Shown piece after piece: positions 50,501-51,158 of a stretch of 51,158 nucleotides of DNA; position 1 is the first letter of the stretch; each line of letters begins with the position of its first letter. Where the stretch lies: positions 1 through 51,158 of the IMG/VR virus record IMGVR_UViG_3300031857_000283; one strand, given 5' to 3'. A program made the translations under genes and the position numbers. The DNA comes from a virus. The notes beneath the pieces are model-generated. The model was not told where the DNA came from. It saw nothing but the letters and a program-made list of their open reading frames with translations, and did no database searches.

Positions 50501-50601
50501 GCCTCCAAGGCGAAGCCCGCGCCGCACTGGATAACGCCCTCCAAGAATACCAGCGCATCAAAGCCACCGCCCCCTCCATCCTCGCCCGCGCCCGCCAGTA
50601 A
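30787..50601 (+). CDS. Giant polyvalent protein of 6604 residues
   Basis: One uninterrupted ORF takes up almost 39 % of the genome. Domains in order: Ala/Gln-rich coiled coil (1-600); hydrophobic helices (about 732-962); HExxH zincin-like domain (His1400-His1404); DdrB/ParB-like domain (about 1595-1990, GNGR at 1693-1696); RelA/SpoT-like domain (about 2365-2520); ParB-like domain (about 2600-2725); N6-methylase (about 3005-3350); SF2 helicase (about 3900-4620); kinase (about 5035-5255); and a C-terminal large-polyvalent domain (about 5640-6604). P1 DarB shares the methylase-helicase pair and is injected with phage DNA to block restriction. By analogy this protein may be packaged and ejected. 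Intergenic-type repeats and small nested ORFs lie in its linkers, which suggests an operon fused into one gene. Confidence 0.85.
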   Translation: MPPSQDPYRLAQQQQAAAARLVAQQAKQTAQEQEAAAKAARNAELSRQELEYRAQGMIPVTTADGNLHPDPLWDQKQAEKAAKEQEAAAKAAQQQQAAQISDQFTKEGRKFFTSKVTGMPVALESDAQLEQQRKDRAEQARKAALDERLRAIETATTDPAKRRLPTKARDNLAKQVKTAKQEALFALQSSLQEQAKATDKAGWYDVVNNNPTPEALTAQERLSRLSQPDADLTDQDLADLEANDATKPLAAKIRNASAILTKDDEAAQFHEQQADTAFDLKLRRDDPAAWAERQRQRRASMSPQELQADLEASTADLATRSQEIDAAFQPVQARRAASQQKLDTLAQQAAARRQQGLTAGEIVTFTKPDGTTETWPADLAAEYERQQALDQEAEAQDAPLLEKLAAQHADLQAEAALQQEAGQSLQTRQRAQQDQVAETLESAAPGMGVEYRTLLADQDQRAEALRAQFQGREDSPEAKAAFKALSDDIAAKASLIEGVARDEAKKKTTALNSLWDKFNTYASDRDHLYDWTAKVSTDTDLANQARAKADAAYGQQTGQPGYSFRKELDAQFDTEAKALGIDPAEARVFMETRRRLDWSKPLTGEAVEAADSLTGPLLQRLGITEMQEPLRTLPDGTLIPNPALGSDETAFRAVIAKSTGTAEQKKAALALWPEYRRMYGETLLATFADQTAFGEDFNQWREENPMPSADPAEQALAYADKMKSRPAWRRWGDLVASNVTAGFMDITSAVLGTAGAASGLVSDTVSEGISSLAAANAANAGTLVNAQGELSNTGLAGAITGTIARMAPGVAATLATGSMAGAMTFGAMQTGGTLYSEAYGQLREQGMSHEDAWRSAAPASAAAGAMTAALTKVFPGGATAILQDNAARHSVRAMMAGFLASGKSVAKGALDEIPEELIDEGVSQLAQAQAEGRDPRSAVRDFITGLPEIIGAAGIVGGGMQAVSDYRDRRQQAPSSAPSNPANLPENVAAAETAIDSLQLPDVDEATLARTQDAARGVLYIAQGTPLTELDAETLAALDIVEDPQKPGTFVNGRIVPGKNGIPEVQTFDAGQAPVANPDGTAGMRPVRVRLIDGQPVISQATLDKLGQILPAVRAAIPLDEKQRLQQLTQPPAGGPAPANATQSPVQVSPANGPDSARGESPPAPAQPEPPVTAGSLEPAAQQRATELATLLEDRGLTAPQAAHAASKVIEAQGIVGASAEEQYAAGIDDELFKLGWVKPQTRKKYEFFGRSGTPPTSDAGTPARTAPADATDPFTVTPVTKVTPVTSPPAKATTDLADRVVVAKQRAMKAVPVASRKRFVKFVSPLTTQLARFQNAFPGGIVFTDGQAKDDLNYTGAGISVAEATTAPRLDVNLAELFKSADHLEEKDLAAFTRRAVMHEVRHLAALKVITPSQARALWKDLTPGLQARVYASYYAADLQNATGGKPLSQKQLLTLAQQAVSGVNPVNKVTLPKADPFHMAHEFLRMLDEDAEFAGQTSEAMDASPALGQAILDFLRSVLDEIKRLIATDLDQSTRVQLKEFQKLVEAARKQILADNPADRLGSTKEASVAPLTTAADTRASVLQGSVDTPVRTDFNPVRGSTGTAYTDSNDAIEFQWAVADVNSLNISNLDNGRINPDYPQELQPRDRTSAASEAQVNDIAKNFNLDRLSASSSVGDGAPIVGPDTVVESGNGRVMGARRAHRDAGTPARKYREALIARAGEFGLNAEQIEAVPNPVLIRIRTTEVNRTAFVLAANVSTIAPKREMEQAKIDSKQIVPDLFDAFVPAEDGEIFTAANADFIRGFVSAVIPPAERGQVIDASGNLSQSGLRRIRNALFVHAYGTSPEALNALGRLTESIDATDTALARSLLAMAPRFAEQNARIASGALYPFSITENLAQSLQKLADLRARGEKVETWLQQDRIPGIGDDPGPITTALVQFLHENRTRPRQVLDTLDRYAKALDSAGDPRQISLFGDEKPDAETLWKLAANYKQEPALAMGRKNVSGNAEKVDFSRDLLAAKIDQDRFVGPNWYYSTLKKLRKALAMGKSISIENRDVSDYGGTLGVIIDGEEMPLTRRKIPHRDMHFHFGVQRRQKVEEAPTVKSPTPGWMVVMPDDYDIVGYTPRSNNRFENQPIYSNGQTRITEEEALAQGIAKERLPYGPATTTGTASAYVERPTIAPASALKVYKKLTAQQKEKPLTAGQNRALEAAERSLGQLFLFDEPNRTLKPAEDLVLEQQTASRATFADSTPEQLRLFMATKKVLYSKAAKEKHLRPITRQLVKLRVSVQDALVRVVQETIIPKIPPRLRALMDQTAADYDAWLKPRMAALKPQWDAYKARFTPAIVEGYNKDLEDLASELGVMPMTRVPLKGDRGMEKAILDAADDSERLGTEIQPDVTKVNDVLRASLVAADDEGVARTVAALRARYKVVKFKDRFTKPVGGYHDWNFIIEVAPGLNAEVQVHRVDYLFSKEIGPGHLMYEDWRRLDRLVKLNPAPEIAQLYRRLSKTMEGYYTAIGQAFAISRNSTSSMISPSVNTLPESRIGKMPAGPATIGTGGSPSLSHTTGVPSTSKNSAVAGNESGIFTPDNTPETPSNQGIRITTANIDRYAGNVDVSALQGRQKDWRQAFDVPAKPQMVPLAKLVSPKNELESPRFKAGLKPDPRQTAANFIARAIAGEPGVKKRAPLDVSANPDGTYTIHDGNATAQALMLAGWKAVPVNEVNPVTLAKASTTLSPEYQAAWEDFTAEGSSSFDLFPAAWPLYQQQIQKEPEAAVQKRILDAYLQAMKAYGAITNTAPRPENFGYLWEDEKPFMEAIRGTVVGDPVAGSGNFLAKARTTPDTSPDLFGFNAGLGLDTLLTPRQKEAKITQSQQLDLFGGTPNDGSPSTRTQPGSQRREPTRRTSRTPAPPEQSQGPESLFGDLFSQRDDGQRISASRLPRKPGPRYKRTGSGDVGDGVSGPTDQGTTDKPADSPQGDPPGLSLAPALIPQPADPADRNHRITGTGTVAPKGNKAKLEANFAAMKLVRELDAAGRNPTPEEKQVLAAYTGWGWMKEAFNTVRARKYDDLKLRAERYIATKPRWDSRYFAKWQDFYADNATEEDRRILSWADTYLETHERLKTELSEKEFHAAEKSTLNAHFTTPSIIDAMWKAVAKLGFKGGRAMEPGGGIGHFIGVQPEDIANRTQWEATELDDVTARILARLYPQARVNSAMSAPNREVSGMGFQNARIPNNSLDLFISNVPFAKQGPGKAKSEFGQDFNLHNYFFARALSKVKPGGLIAFITTSNTMESSRAQRDYLNNHGQLVAAVRLPNNAFKENAGTEVTTDILILRKPDDSDFVGEPWRERIKVGEDTVTSKRQREGSNAQRIDDWLGSIDPEWIPADEALVEPFQAWMKGGRPASGQKRKALIDVLNRLHGFNPQKLDFRAPIYVNEYFARHPENVLGTNRLVGSMYGPGEYTVTPKDEALDSQLGKFVDRLPEDIMSQSATNDFEAKAAERGDKVDSYVEREGRIYQVTKEGLEPVEWQVMPGMDSKAKAAAERKTAIFRQWAKLRDAAVALVKLEANPLADESEMKNARLMLNQVYDRTVEKHGALSKRRNNNYRFLDDDPEAALLQALEDEERSTAKDGKVTYTYTKTDIFHRRLIEPQEAPTTAASLEEAVSISMAWEGTVNPQYVADLLGTDAGLARQQLIEGGHVFEDPSSGMLMTADEYLSGPVSERLRLAQEAVKDSPQYARNVTALREALPPHKAISEASVILGQRWVPDSIYTAFARFLGIEDGTVEFSKELNSFSVRGEGSNEEWNVGNQGAKDILDAVMNNMTLVYRRYVRGEGMQTDEELTATLRVKADEMRDAFSQFVKTTEEQVADPEFEGQTIPIPDIAEREFNQKVNGIKPPNFVGDWVKLPGQSGIIWLKPFRKAVLARLITQGRGMMAHGVGSGKTYNQIALAMELRRLGKARKPVIVVQNSTINQFAASFRKAYPQAKILVATPRSYNAQTRARFTARMATGDWDAIIMTHSNVDLIGHSAETVTAYFAKELEELDAAIMASDGSDQQSDLQKARDSLIEKRDEMMQALGERQDDTLNWEDIGVDALIVDEAHAFKNAPVVTNRGRDIKNIPSSGVGSQRAVSMMMKTRSVRERNGQKGVFFATGTPVSNSMAEAFIMLRYIAPDLLEANGIRNFDDFASQYGDVVSQAESTWDGKVKMVDRFAKFVNGQQLINLVRSVFDVAMGNESLGIDVPTVKGGKPRQIVVPATAANMSFNNWIVQSVSPSWERITRKDIEANPKLSAVPIMTMQAGIAAALDPRLIHDKAPDDPNSKVNTAIREVLRIYKAGTERKTAQVLFSDLFNSFNMDILEGFADHPFADLGENSIRKNAKLRDDGSPPRGNFNLGEDIKAKLIAAGVPEREIIVVTDQKDEALTNIFDKVNDGDIRIIIGSTGRLGVGVNIQERLAAVHHLMPPRDFKPAMMEQRNGRIIRQGNLHAEWRDIALVDVVERLGKTRFPTKDDKGKALSPSKRATAAKTWLAENDKDGSIKTAADTAAREFDIEIIEYGVEKSLDSAVYSMMAAKQGMIAQVLTADAVGNEFEDPSDEIRMNMAEMAAHTQGDPDMIRTVQVDKIFRELRAAYEGFQRMDSGRRADVRRLTHNITTDTAALPRIDSEAERYGKLWDANEGKPVYTFGGTTIDTAEKDAKITKPLDLWVTENAREMALKGQQERSAKFTINGQDFNLTVKGESEPTEFNDGGVYGFVEIAKSDRYANFQGGARGVLQALHRLTEATATRPVETRAEIAKNSKKLAQIESYLAKEQGFPRMEELQAIQRERLELQQRINARNAPAPKPPSDNTVRQGLVIPPLTQADAVLLTPEVNAALAQAVITDNSLVLPEQLDRKLYEKVNRALESAGGVWSKRDKAHLFAGDPRPYLGLAEMPEDATLAKASTQVYTPTSYDTAAPDPFTGFPSLITGSQLSREQGRAISHAHAQRLRAGLSSRPDNGQAGPALAASRAGTLSVKSDAGTPARNLPPVPVLSNSQFAKLQKLPLIGEGAEAKVYADRTRGVVYKVLQGYAPVPGVIGSTALGVWPQVYYTSSGKLDYAFAPAERPRQLAVRLAVQTLLGGTPTEIVGIAPEGHIILKQPLSPNPSIGSESAPPASSSSSFSYSSSTVFDARNRAGLVEIPKALLADPNAPRTFLAVVEGRPWLLMDLHPDNFVGDNQAQGRINDAIVGQLTATHLAKIPGLAQLVKDAAARARDLGDRADRLFMATKRVESPMASDSGAAQSNTEPSPGGLSEAEVLFRRLSGKYNEEIDPLPQSDFDPDQLSKTVQFAGREWEIEISNWAFRAWDKADADNNYTAHLNNELEIISDNEEGDVPEHIADIWEKAPESWWEVPTVDESDPTTWAPEQSSYAVQTNDGESGWQDDIQTLNLKEAVAAYTSEKSEDKRLIFYTGETTQGKDRFGFWGDMPQMEVLARPSFVAKLLNVFPGMTREEAQDIAASRNDDNTDAWLVAQAYARHRYTDYDDRLRAAREMDQDTSAERAKARFELRDTIESVMDRWSTPPTKTATPVSQSDGLNQIGNDVTARLAASEPMPEAQRVVGTWPTKSDPSTAKVNPESSRAADGTLAKATTTVTPVSLPARAATYVGKKLLDTAEGTMNLTSAATRATGLENPLQKLGWNHLDRALSAKLAALARWTDGRTGASQTVAKWTNATPQKLRDAAHALKREFFPDSVLPREILAKKREMEIKTAMGSQKAMDLVRALQGSPKFSTLAYPPGFAENPTHRRHLYEAMTGERDLATLPKELQDLAAKLRAMLVEIGREAVKQNRMSTDTFDNLRTTYMPHFYEEDVQKEKSLFQRFRLGVRDILAQRTTAWHIEDTAQKDSTGQPRLVSHTGNQWRFRNQQHMDAFFEDFIQQQALAELQSRYGKKFRSLTAADLMTPSKLDPEIRGRLQEIKRTLHQRYKRQRPLTIAEQEKAGLIMDPVYAIARYAAQMAHDNSTAEFFNHVAAQPALVSDIATPGFTEIPDNPRFGRLAGKFVENDVAGQLLELIETPGIALKIYDTVLGWWKTGKTVLNPGTHVRNVLGNLFFSQLAGNSVWNPGNATYYRQALTALRQGGPVLTEAYDAGVLGADFVSAELRQTLRQLLPDPATIVDDGKAPTFLMGIGKAIGRFIGTPAGKAYNNIAALYQAEDEIFKLAAYLKAKDMLTEGGAGTPARSAAAANHVRQWFPYFDSGTSGTLRLIGRTAMPFLGFYRESIRIFGHALKERPIALAAGLSVPSFVTFLSAMALGLDDDDLEEIQKDMRGKAGKLLGPTPLEGMPLFSMLLPVRSDTGQVQQFDISAVHPFVDFLGTRVESGPQEDWWQKTLRSFVAAGPIGSLLYAQMTGRDTFGDRTFVEDNMTGTEKLAARLDNAAKTLLPPLFPGGTGFETLSNAGERSTNKTLEVRSPTQAAVRVLGGLDVRNATPDLYRLADDWRKAHGYEVQEGMDYGSTTPASRARKALFAQLAQDQPNLTAVKNILTALDKMGHPVRTEQDVNKLLFYRDPLKLIGGNKSKGITAPDAQAQFRASLQGEARAALDNALQEYQRIKATAPSILARARQ
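32980..33670 (+). other. Giant protein: hydrophobic segment
   Basis: Residues about 732-962 hold Gly/Ala-rich hydrophobic stretches such as ITSAVLGTAGAASGLV, GAITGTIARMAPGVAATLAT and IIGAAGIVGGGM, with the helical IPEELIDEGVSQLAQAQAEG between. These could insert in the host inner membrane during DNA ejection, as phage internal core proteins do. Confidence 0.6.
34564..34581. repeat. Family C hairpin inside the giant gene, copy 1
   Basis: GCGGGCACTCCTGCCCGC is translated in frame as part of DAGTPAR, in a low-complexity linker. Confidence 0.9.
34690..35450 (+). other. Giant protein: zincin-like metallopeptidase domain
   Basis: Residues about 1302-1556. VMHEVRHLAALK contains H1400-E-V-R-H1404, the HExxH zinc-binding motif. 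A third ligand could be in HMAHEFLRMLDEDAEF further on. The domain is interrupted by a nonamer repeat at 35179-35205 (VNPVNKVTL). Confidence 0.65.
35179..35205 (+). repeat. Family A nonamer repeat inside the giant gene
   Basis: Three in-frame units are translated as VNP VNK VTL. Weaker copies occur at about 34617-34655 and 38946-38973 at other linkers. Confidence 0.8.
35551..35568. repeat. Family C hairpin variant inside the giant gene
   Basis: GTGGACACTCCTGTCCGC keeps the hairpin with compensating changes in both arms and the same CTCC loop. It is translated as VDTPVR. Compensating changes point to selection on the fold or to a related element type. Confidence 0.75.
35571..36770 (+). other. 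Giant protein: DdrB/ParB-like domain
   Basis: Residues about 1595-1995. VVESGNGRVMGARRAH carries the GNGR motif (1693-1696) of the ParB-like nuclease fold seen in P1 DdrB-type and other polyvalent proteins. A long helical region follows (SGLRRIRNALFVHAYG). A family C hairpin is inserted right after the motif (35905-35922). Confidence 0.65.
35905..35922. repeat. Family C hairpin inside the giant gene, copy 2
   Basis: GCGGGCACTCCTGCCCGC is translated as AGTPAR inside the ParB-like domain. A second palindrome (GTGCCCGCCGGGCAC, 35882-35896) lies just upstream. Confidence 0.9.
37879..38340 (+). other. Giant protein: RelA/SpoT-like nucleotidyltransferase domain
   Basis: Residues about 2365-2518. 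DVTKVNDVLRASLVA (Asp2405, Arg2408) resembles the D-x-x-R segment of RSH synthetases. YKVVKFKDRFTKPVGGYHDW resembles the kDRf..P..GY.d segment. AEVQVHR (Glu2462, Gln2464) matches the conserved E-x-Q motif, and GHLMYEDWR (His2480-Arg2487) matches the H-x-x-Y-e-x-x-R helix. It could make (p)ppGpp-like alarmones, pyrophosphorylate another nucleotide or tRNA, or be inactive. Confidence 0.6.
38346..38549 (-). CDS. Small antisense ORF within a linker of the giant gene
   Basis: The ORF encodes 67 residues from ATG to stop on the opposite strand. The sequence is protein-like: a beta-type start (AEFFDVDGTPVVWDKDGD), a Pro/Gly turn and a helix (VLTEGEIIDEVEFREMAKA). The giant frame over the same bases is Ser/Thr/Pro-rich with no pattern. 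This suggests the antisense frame was the original gene. No family recognised. Confidence 0.45.
   Translation of the reverse strand: MKIPDSFPATAEFFDVDGTPVVWDKDGDPPVPMVAGPAGIFPMRDSGRVLTEGEIIDEVEFREMAKA
38580..38960 (+). other. Giant protein: second ParB-like domain
   Basis: Residues about 2598-2725. It contains PLAKLVSPKNELESPRFKAG and IHDGNATAQALMLAGWKAVP with Asp2703 and Asn2705. This is the DGN-x-R-like motif position of ParB-fold domains, but the usual Arg is replaced by Thr/Ala, so catalysis is doubtful. Confidence 0.5.
39437..39754 (+). CDS. Small overlapping ORF in another frame within the giant gene
   Basis: The ORF encodes 105 residues; the second ATG (39440) gives 104. The sequence is helical and ordered: LLQPERSQVLNAVNRLAAHP, then PKALKAFLAISFPSEM, an acidic middle and FLAQLTKEQRTSLRTALKAI. 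The giant frame here reads as disordered Arg/Pro/Ser/Gly. It lies exactly between LDLFGG, a typical protein end in these systems, and the start of the methylase-helicase part. It looks like a former separate gene. Confidence 0.5.
   Translation: MMALLQPERSQVLNAVNRLAAHPAHPHLLSNPKALKAFLAISFPSEMTDSESVPPDSQESQDLATSELEAETSVMEFLAQLTKEQRTSLRTALKAIHPDCLLLLP
39800..40830 (+). other. Giant protein: DarB-like N6-adenine methylase domain
   Basis: Residues about 3005-3350. LNAHFTTPSIIDAMW precedes motif I MEPGGGIGHF (3166-3175). The catalytic motif appears as SNVPFA (Asn3243-Phe3246), an NPPF/Y variant with Val in place of the first Pro, as in DarB-like and related phage and plasmid proteins. FNLHNYFFARALSKVKPGG follows. 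Confidence 0.8.
42480..44640 (+). other. Giant protein: SF2 (SNF2-like) helicase domain
   Basis: Residues about 3900-4620. Walker A is GVGSGKT (Gly3938-Thr3944). DEAH motif II is VDEAHAFKN (Asp4099-His4102), and FFATGTPVSN is motif III. Motif V is GSTGRLGVGVN (about 4440-4450), and QRNGRIIRQGN (Arg4475, Arg4478) is motif VI. All key residues are present, so ATP-driven translocation is expected. Confidence 0.88.
45728..45829 (+). CDS. Short overlapping ORF in another frame within the giant gene
   Basis: The ORF encodes 33 residues beginning MRMPNAYAQACHHAQTTG and ending VAQELSA-stop. It is compact and helical, whereas the giant frame here is low complexity. The stop lies eight bases before a family C hairpin (45838), an arrangement like the intergenic one at 2142-2174. 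Weak evidence because of its length. Confidence 0.35.
   Translation: MRMPNAYAQACHHAQTTGKLAPHLQQVAQELSA
45838..45855. repeat. Family C hairpin inside the giant gene, copy 3
   Basis: GCGGGCACTCCTGCCCGC is translated as part of SDAGTPARN, between the methylase-helicase part and the kinase domain. Confidence 0.9.
45890..46545 (+). other. Giant protein: polyvalent-type Ser/Thr/Tyr kinase domain
   Basis: Residues about 5035-5255. IGEGAEAKVYAD (5045-5056) is a glycine-rich loop, and VVYKVLQ holds Lys5064. MDLHPDNFVGD (Asp5206, His5208, Asp5210, Asn5211, Asp5215) gives the catalytic loop and metal-binding Asp in the compact form seen in polyvalent kinases. The lobe between them is interrupted by the 34-bp family D repeat. 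Confidence 0.7.
46249..46282 (+). repeat. Family D 34-bp repeat inside the kinase domain
   Basis: It is identical to the intergenic copy at 2558-2591 and is translated as SSSSFSYSSST. It lengthens a loop of the kinase domain. Confidence 0.85.
46600..47640 (+). other. Giant protein: module of distinct composition
   Basis: Residues about 5272-5618 are acidic and Trp-rich (AFRAWDKADADNNYTAHLNN; WEKAPESWWEVPTVDESDP). They use many A/T-ending codons, unlike the C-ending bias on both sides. The module begins after a LFMATKRV junction and ends before LAKATTTVTP. Family unknown; it looks recently acquired. Confidence 0.55.
47690..50601 (+). other. Giant protein: C-terminal large-polyvalent domain (LPD38-like)
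   Basis: Residues about 5635-6604. The segment VLNPGTHVRNVLGNLFFSQL, the late MPFLGFYRESIRIFGHAL and the DPLKLI ending resemble the C-terminal domain shared by many very large phage proteins. Several amphipathic to hydrophobic helices are present. A family C hairpin at 49426-49443 is included in frame. Confidence 0.6.
49426..49443. repeat. Family C hairpin inside the giant gene, copy 4
   Basis: GCGGGCACTCCTGCCCGC is translated as part of GAGTPARS within the C-terminal domain. Confidence 0.9.
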
Positions 50602-50670
50602 AAGCACGTTGTTCACGCTTCAGCGTGCCTCCCCGTCAATCCGGTCAATCCCGTCAATAAAGTCACCCAC
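50602..50670 (+). repeat. Small hairpin and family A nonamers after the giant gene
   Basis: CACGCTTCAGCGTG at about 50614-50627 forms a hairpin with a two-base loop. Four nonamer units follow at 50635-50670 and lead directly into the terminator. Confidence 0.75.
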
Positions 50671-50704
50671 GCGGCCCACCCTCACCGGTGGGCCGCTTTC
50701 TTTT
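50671..50704 (+). terminator. Rho-independent terminator
   Basis: GCGGCCCACC (50671-50680) pairs perfectly with GGTGGGCCGC (50687-50696) around a six-base loop. TTTCTTTT follows. It is the only classical intrinsic terminator I found. It ends the portal-giant operon and separates it from the early operon. Confidence 0.9.
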
Positions 50705-50708
50705 CCCC

Positions 50709-50760
50709 GTTGAAATAAAAGAATATTCTCGTTGAAATAATCCCGTTCGCCCTTATATAT
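50709..50760 (+). promoter_or_regulatory. Early promoter region with tandem CGTTGAAATAA boxes
   Basis: This is the most AT-rich stretch in the genome. CGTTGAAATAA is repeated at exactly 22-bp spacing; its TTGAAA parts start at 50710 and 50732. The second TTGAAA has a TATATA 16 bases downstream (50754-50759), a good sigma70-type pair. The upstream copy could be a second -35 or an activator/repressor box two helical turns away. It would drive 50789 through the closure to 8982. Confidence 0.7.
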
Positions 50761-50764
50761 CAGT

Positions 50765-50779
50765 GTCGCAACAAAACCC
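50765..50779 (+). promoter_or_regulatory. GTCGCAACAAAACCC motif before the first early gene
   Basis: It lies five bases after the TATATA box region and nine bases before the ATG at 50789. It would therefore be in the very start of the transcript or over the start site. Identical to 25681-25695 and 4275-4289. Confidence 0.65.
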
Positions 50780-50788
50780 GCCCCCACT

Positions 50789-50977
50789 ATGAGCCGCCCC
50801 ACCAATCAAGAACGCGCCGCCCACTCCATCGAGATCGCCCGGCGCATTGCTGAAATCATCCGCTTCGCCAAAACCGGCCCGCAAAAATACGAAGCCGCTG
50901 ACAGCGTCCTCGAATCCCTCCAAGACGCCCACCGCTCCGCTGAAAACGACGCCGAGGCCGCTCTCGGTATTGGCTAA
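50789..50977 (+). CDS. Small helical early protein
   Basis: The gene encodes 62 residues, mostly helical (NQERAAHSIEIARRIAEIIR, then KYEAADSVLESLQDAHRSAE) with an acidic second half. It is the first gene behind the early promoter, a place where phages encode regulators or host-takeover proteins. No family recognised. Confidence 0.65.
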   Translation: MSRPTNQERAAHSIEIARRIAEIIRFAKTGPQKYEAADSVLESLQDAHRSAENDAEAALGIG

Positions 50978-51003
50978 ACCACAAACACAACCCGCCCCCA
51001 CTC

Positions 51004-51158
51004 ATGAACGCCCCCGACATCCACCACGTCAAGCCCGGCACCCTCATCACCTTCGTCTATGGCCCCGGCGAGTCCCCCCTCCCCGAGTTCGCCAGCCACA
51101 AAGGCCGCGCCTACGGCCTCCGCAAAAGCCGCTTCGGTGACACCCTCCGCGTCAAGAT
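51004..51158 (+). CDS. N-terminal part of a small protein that continues at base 1
   Basis: The frame is open from ATG 51004 to the window edge (51 codons plus two bases). It begins MNAPDIHHVKPGTLITFVYG, then a Gly/Pro turn and a basic part. Codon phase agrees with the open frame at 2-181, giving a 111-residue protein. Family unknown. Starts after a CCCCCACTC leader like its neighbours. Confidence 0.75.
   Translation, partial: MNAPDIHHVKPGTLITFVYGPGESPLPEFASHKGRAYGLRKSRFGDTLRVK

Noticed and set aside
30787-50601. Several separate genes with missed stops instead of one giant gene
   Set aside because: The frame is open throughout 6604 codons and the modules lie in one phase, so several independent errors would be needed. 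A fused gene is simpler, though reads should confirm it.
47461-50616. Minus-strand ORF of 1051 residues
   Set aside because: It is a shadow of the C-terminal part of the giant gene. The product is a Gly/Val/Glu-rich string typical of the complement of C-ending codons.

Overview
This window looks like one complete circular genome of a temperate, podovirus-like bacteriophage of 51,158 bp. A gene starting at 51004 runs off the right edge and continues in frame at base 1, giving a 111-residue protein that stops at 181. The genome is GC-rich with strongly C-biased third codon positions. Almost no gene has a Shine-Dalgarno sequence: start codons follow C-rich leaders. Short repeat families fill intergenic spaces and also sit in frame inside genes. 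The repeats, the leaders and the exported proteins suggest a Verrucomicrobiota-type host. That is inference from style, not a match I could test.

Layout. (1) The early operon (+) starts behind a terminator and a promoter-like region at 50671-50760 and runs through the closure to 8982. It holds small membrane, lipoprotein and basic proteins, a DUF2303 protein, a winged-helix replication protein, a zinc-finger protein, an SSB-like protein, a DHH phosphoesterase, a DUF3820-like protein and a DpdA/TGT-like transglycosylase. (2) A two-gene cassette (-) lies at 8984-9906. (3) An attP-like site carries the 3' part of a tRNA at about 10011-10066, followed by an integrase operon (+, 10200-12477) that ends in an exported protein. 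(4) The virion operon (-) runs from 25640 down to 12458: terminase subunits, scaffold, major capsid protein, connector, fibre-like proteins, a membrane coiled-coil protein, a papain-like hydrolase, a mucin-like Ser/Pro stalk protein and a methyltransferase-sialyltransferase-like fusion. (5) The portal operon (+) diverges from the terminase at about 25.7 kb and continues through an amidase into a single ORF of 6604 codons (30787-50601), nearly 39 % of the genome.

The 6604-residue protein is a giant polyvalent protein. In order I can see a coiled coil, hydrophobic helices, an HExxH zincin-like domain, a DdrB/ParB-like domain, a RelA/SpoT-like domain, a second ParB-like domain, a DarB-like N6-methylase plus SF2 helicase, a polyvalent-type kinase, and a C-terminal large-polyvalent domain. 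Three of its linkers hold plausible small ORFs in another frame or strand, and several junctions carry repeats that are intergenic elsewhere. It therefore looks like a fused operon. No tape-measure, sheath, DNA polymerase or recognisable CI-like repressor was seen.

The most interesting points are the giant fused protein with its embedded RelA/SpoT-like module and fossil small ORFs; the coupling of a mucin-like stalk to a GT29-like enzyme; the solitary DpdA-like enzyme; the nonamer repeats that supply C-terminal tails and start codons; and a 14-bp motif shared by three gene starts.
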